Positions 59,060 through 64,000 of a stretch of DNA of 64,000 nucleotides are shown piece by piece. A program made the position numbers and the translations under genes. Location: NCBI RefSeq assembly GCF_003344765.1, contig NZ_QPMH01000002.1:186001-250000 (forward strand). Direction: 5' to 3'. Positions within the stretch are counted from its first letter, which is position 1; each line of letters begins with the position of its first letter. The notes under the pieces were generated by a model that had not been told where the DNA came from, made no database searches, and was given only the letters and a program-made list of their open reading frames with translations. This stretch comes from Ferruginivarius sediminum. GTDB lineage: Bacteria > Pseudomonadota > Alphaproteobacteria > Kiloniellales > Rhodovibrionaceae.

Positions 59060-59521
59060 CTAGGCGGCGCCAGACGCCCCCGCCGGTGCCAACCGCATCA
59101 GCGCCTCGCGCGTTTCATCGGGGAAAGCGCGCGATTTCCGCGTTTCCTCGTCCATGAGCACGATGACCGTATGCGCCGTCGCCACGCAGGCCCCATCGAC
59201 GAAGATGCCCTGGCCGAGGGTCATGGAGCTGCGGCCCAGACGCGTCACGGCGGTGCCGATCGCCACCTCGCCGGGCCAGCGCATCTCGGCGCGGAAATCC
59301 ATCTCCAGCCGCGCGATCACGAAGGACGCTCCTTCCGGAGCCAGTGGCGCGTCCGGGTCGTAGAGGACGGAAACGCGCCCGGATTCCAGGAACACCGAGA
59401 AGACGGCATTGTTCACATGGCCCTGCCGGTCGGTGTCGGCATAGCGCAGGACGTCGCGCGTCCAGTGCGGGTAGATGCCGGCATCGGCCAGATCGGGCCG
59501 CTCGTCCTCGCTGGATGTCAT
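59060..59521 (-). CDS. Acyl-CoA thioesterase of the 4HBT hotdog family
   Basis: ATG 59521 has GAGGGGG upstream and gives 153 residues. YADTDRQGHVNNAVF (residues 37-51) matches the 4-hydroxybenzoyl-CoA thioesterase (YbgC/YbaW) active-site signature with the catalytic Asp. It is predicted to hydrolyse acyl-CoA esters in the cytosol. The longer upstream frame to 59698 is not supported. It is divergent from acnA. Confidence 0.88.
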   Translation of the reverse strand: MTSSEDERPDLADAGIYPHWTRDVLRYADTDRQGHVNNAVFSVFLESGRVSVLYDPDAPLAPEGASFVIARLEMDFRAEMRWPGEVAIGTAVTRLGRSSMTLGQGIFVDGACVATAHTVIVLMDEETRKSRAFPDETREALMRLAPAGASGAA

Positions 59522-59849
59522 CCGCGCCCCCTCAACGCTGGACCAGAGCGCCATTTCTATCGCCCACGCCGGACCTGTCCAGACGTTTCTCTGGCACGCA
59601 AAGTTTCGAATTTGCGGTCTTTGGCGCGCATTATTCCGAAAATCACGGCCCTCCAACGCGGCGAAGCGGCGGAAAGCCCTCCCGCTGCGGTGCAACACTG
59701 GACACGCAAAGCCATATGACTAAGGTAGGCGCCGCTCAGTTTCGCAAGCGGCGCGGCGGCCCTTCATACGGCGCGCCGATGCCGCGAAAAGCGCGCCGCA
59801 CACCATGTTTCGCGGGGCGAAGCGCGCTCAGTAATCGGGAGAGAGAACC
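59522..59849. other. Divergent promoter region between the thioesterase and acnA
   Basis: No gene is supported. Short G+C-rich dyads (for example GCGCCGC...GCGGCGC near 59730-59756) are present, but no specific regulator motif is recognised. The acnA start is preceded by GGGAGAG at 59839-59845. Confidence 0.4.
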
Positions 59850-62612
<2,763 letters not shown>

Positions 62613-62663
62613 TGGCGGGTGCGTTCCTCGCCCACGCTTCGTCGGCGGGCGGGGGATGACGCC

Positions 62664-63584
62664 ATGAAACGCATGCGGGTGCGGCATACCACGGTCTACC
62701 GCTACAAGCGGCCCGTGAGCTTTGGCGAGCACCGGCTGATGTTCCGGCCACGGGACAGCCACGACCTGCGGCTCGTCTCGACGCGGCTGCGCATCTCACC
62801 GCCGGCGCAGGTGCGCTGGCTGCATGACGTGTTCTCCAACTCCATCGCGGTGGCGTCCTTCTCGGAGGCCGCCAGCGAGCTTTCGTTCGAGAGCGTCATT
62901 GATATCGAGCACTATGGCCTGAACGATATCGACTTCCCCATCGCGCCCTACGCCAGCACCTATCCCTTCAGCTATCCGGCGGAGGAAAGCCCTGACCTGC
63001 ACCGCCTGGTCGAGCGGCACTATCCCGACCCGGAACACAAGGTCGATCACTGGGCGAAACGCTTCGTGCAGGGTGGCGAAGGCCTGGTCGACACCGGTTA
63101 TCTGCTGGGCGAGATCACGCGGGCGGTGAACCAGGAATTCGAGTATACGGAGCGATATGCGGTCGGCACCCGGACGCCGGTGGAAACGCTGGATAACGGT
63201 GGCGGCACCTGCCGCGACCTGGCGCTGTTCATGATGGAATCGGTACGAAGCCTGGGCTTCGCGGCGCGCTTCGTCTCCGGCTATCTCTACGATCCGGCGC
63301 TTGACAAGGCCGACGACGATGCCAAAGCCCTGCAGGGCGGCGGCAACACGCATGCCTGGGTCCAAGTCTATCTGCCGGGTGCGGGCTGGGTGGAGTACGA
63401 TCCGACCAACGGCCTCGTCGGCGGCGGCAACCTGATCCGCGTGGCAGTCGCCCGCGATCCGGCCCAGGCCGTGCCGTTGCAAGGCTCCTTCACCGGCTAC
63501 GGCGACGATTTCCTCGACATGCGCGTCGACGTCCAGGTCTCGCGGCAGGGCCCGGACGCAGGCGGACGGGAGACGCGCGGTTGA
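62664..63584 (+). CDS. Transglutaminase-like family protein
   Basis: The 306-residue protein from ATG 62664 has the bacterial transglutaminase N-domain (HTTVYRYKRPVSFGEHRLMF at residues 7-26) and a papain-like core with catalytic Cys183 (GGTCRD), His230 (NTHAW) and Asp246 (YDPTN). These proteins are probably proteases or amidases rather than cross-linking enzymes. No signal peptide is evident. It follows acnA on the same strand by 51 bases. Confidence 0.9.
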   Translation: MKRMRVRHTTVYRYKRPVSFGEHRLMFRPRDSHDLRLVSTRLRISPPAQVRWLHDVFSNSIAVASFSEAASELSFESVIDIEHYGLNDIDFPIAPYASTYPFSYPAEESPDLHRLVERHYPDPEHKVDHWAKRFVQGGEGLVDTGYLLGEITRAVNQEFEYTERYAVGTRTPVETLDNGGGTCRDLALFMMESVRSLGFAARFVSGYLYDPALDKADDDAKALQGGGNTHAWVQVYLPGAGWVEYDPTNGLVGGGNLIRVAVARDPAQAVPLQGSFTGYGDDFLDMRVDVQVSRQGPDAGGRETRG

Positions 63585-63655
63585 CGTCCGCCGCTTCACA
63601 CCCTCTCACCCGGAGTTGATTGGCGAGCGTCCCAGCGCCAACGTATCCTATCGAT

Positions 63656-64000
63656 ATGCGGTTACGGTTGCGAACTCCGATCCGAGCACTTGCGGCGGCA
63701 TGGTTGGTCCTGGCGCTCGCGCCGCCGCTGCCGGCCGTGGCCGGGCAAGGCGTCGACGACCCGGCGGTCGTCGAACTGTTCACCTCGCAGGGCTGCGCGT
63801 CGTGTCCGCCAGCGGACGAGTTGCTGGCGGAGCTTGCCAAGCGCGCGGACGTCGTCGCCCTCTCGCTGCATGTGGATTACTGGAACTACATCGGCTGGAC
63901 CGACCCTTTCGCGAAGAAGCAGTTCACCGAACGCCAGCAGGCCTACATGCGGCGCATGCACGGCCGCTTCATCTACACCCCGCAGATCATCGTGGACGGA
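63656..64000 (+). CDS. DUF1223 thioredoxin-like exported protein, 5' part
   Basis: The frame from ATG 63656 is open to the window edge (115 codons seen). A signal peptide (cleavage near VAG, residue 30) precedes VELFTSQGCASCPPAD with a CxxC motif (Cys47, Cys50), the DUF1223 signature, followed by HVDYWNYIGW and the start of TPQIIVDG. It is predicted to be a periplasmic thiol-redox protein of unknown partner. A DUF1223 gene close to aconitase recurs in alphaproteobacteria. Confidence 0.88.
   Translation, partial: MRLRLRTPIRALAAAWLVLALAPPLPAVAGQGVDDPAVVELFTSQGCASCPPADELLAELAKRADVVALSLHVDYWNYIGWTDPFAKKQFTERQQAYMRRMHGRFIYTPQIIVDG

Noticed and set aside
58968..59060. Third copy of the CTAG-ended repeat
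   Set aside because: TTTTAGAGCGGATG and CTCTAGG occur here, but the inverted-repeat ends and the interior ACCGG segment do not match.

Overview
The window is high-G+C chromosomal DNA from an alphaproteobacterium, most likely a Rhodospirillales-type lineage; I did not identify the species. The evidence is gene content and order: a mitofilin-like gene followed by hemY, a zinc-less bL36, aerobic cobaltochelatase cobS-cobT beside a J-domain gene and bolA, aroK-aroB-CNNM facing xerD, an mcl1-type malyl-CoA lyase, ctaG/cox11, and aconitase followed by a DUF1223 gene. About 60 protein genes, one tRNA and several regulatory or repeat sites can be supported. There is no CRISPR array, IS element, prophage or known anti-phage system.

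Layout. 1-2.6 kb: end of the heme-gene neighbourhood (mitofilin-like, hemY) and tRNA-Thr(CGT). 2.6-5 kb: a loosely packed islet with an SNase-like nuclease, a GFA-family protein, a 59-aa ORF and two orphan terminators. 5-9.3 kb: Bax-inhibitor-1 protein, exported intradiol-dioxygenase-like protein, PAS histidine kinase and two small exported or membrane proteins. 9.3-15.3 kb: the ybbA-ybbP ABC pair and a divergent tesA-like esterase, separated by a hipBA-type toxin-antitoxin module with its own operators. 15.3-21.1 kb: aldo-keto reductase, thpR, an LMW phosphatase/fructosamine-kinase/DMT-exporter operon that could carry out protein deglycation, then cobB, a UDG-family gene and a PCuAC protein. 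21.1-28.3 kb: a folded intergenic region, cobT-cobS, J-domain protein, DMT transporter, bolA, RHH protein and DUF2889, with two palindromic repeats whose ends supply three stop codons.

28.3-34.6 kb: CNNM/CorC protein, aroB, aroK and, facing away, two exported or membrane proteins and xerD. 34.7-39.6 kb: malyl-CoA lyase, exported TPR protein, M14-like peptidase, and a TadE-TadG pair. 39.6-43.8 kb: glycolate oxidase glcDEF, with a FadR-type operator upstream and a 25-bp hairpin between glcE and glcF. 44-50 kb: rpmJ, a methyltransferase, a MATE transporter, ctaG, a Gfo/Idh/MocA oxidoreductase lacking a normal start codon, and a bactofilin-like repeat protein fused to a membrane domain. 50-58.7 kb: a seven-gene operon with an acyl-CoA ligase, a complete branched-chain-amino-acid-type ABC importer and a PaaK-like ligase with an altered ATP loop. 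59-64 kb: thioesterase, acnA, a transglutaminase-like protein and the start of a DUF1223 gene.

Metabolically the window links glyoxylate supply (GlcDEF, malyl-CoA lyase), aconitase, and acyl-CoA formation from an imported carboxylate. I see no clearly new defence or mobile system. The points most worth a second look are the stop-codon-donating repeats, the hipBA islet and its operators, the ATT-or-frameshift oxidoreductase, the ligase/ABC operon, the kinase/phosphatase deglycation pair and the bactofilin-like membrane fusion.
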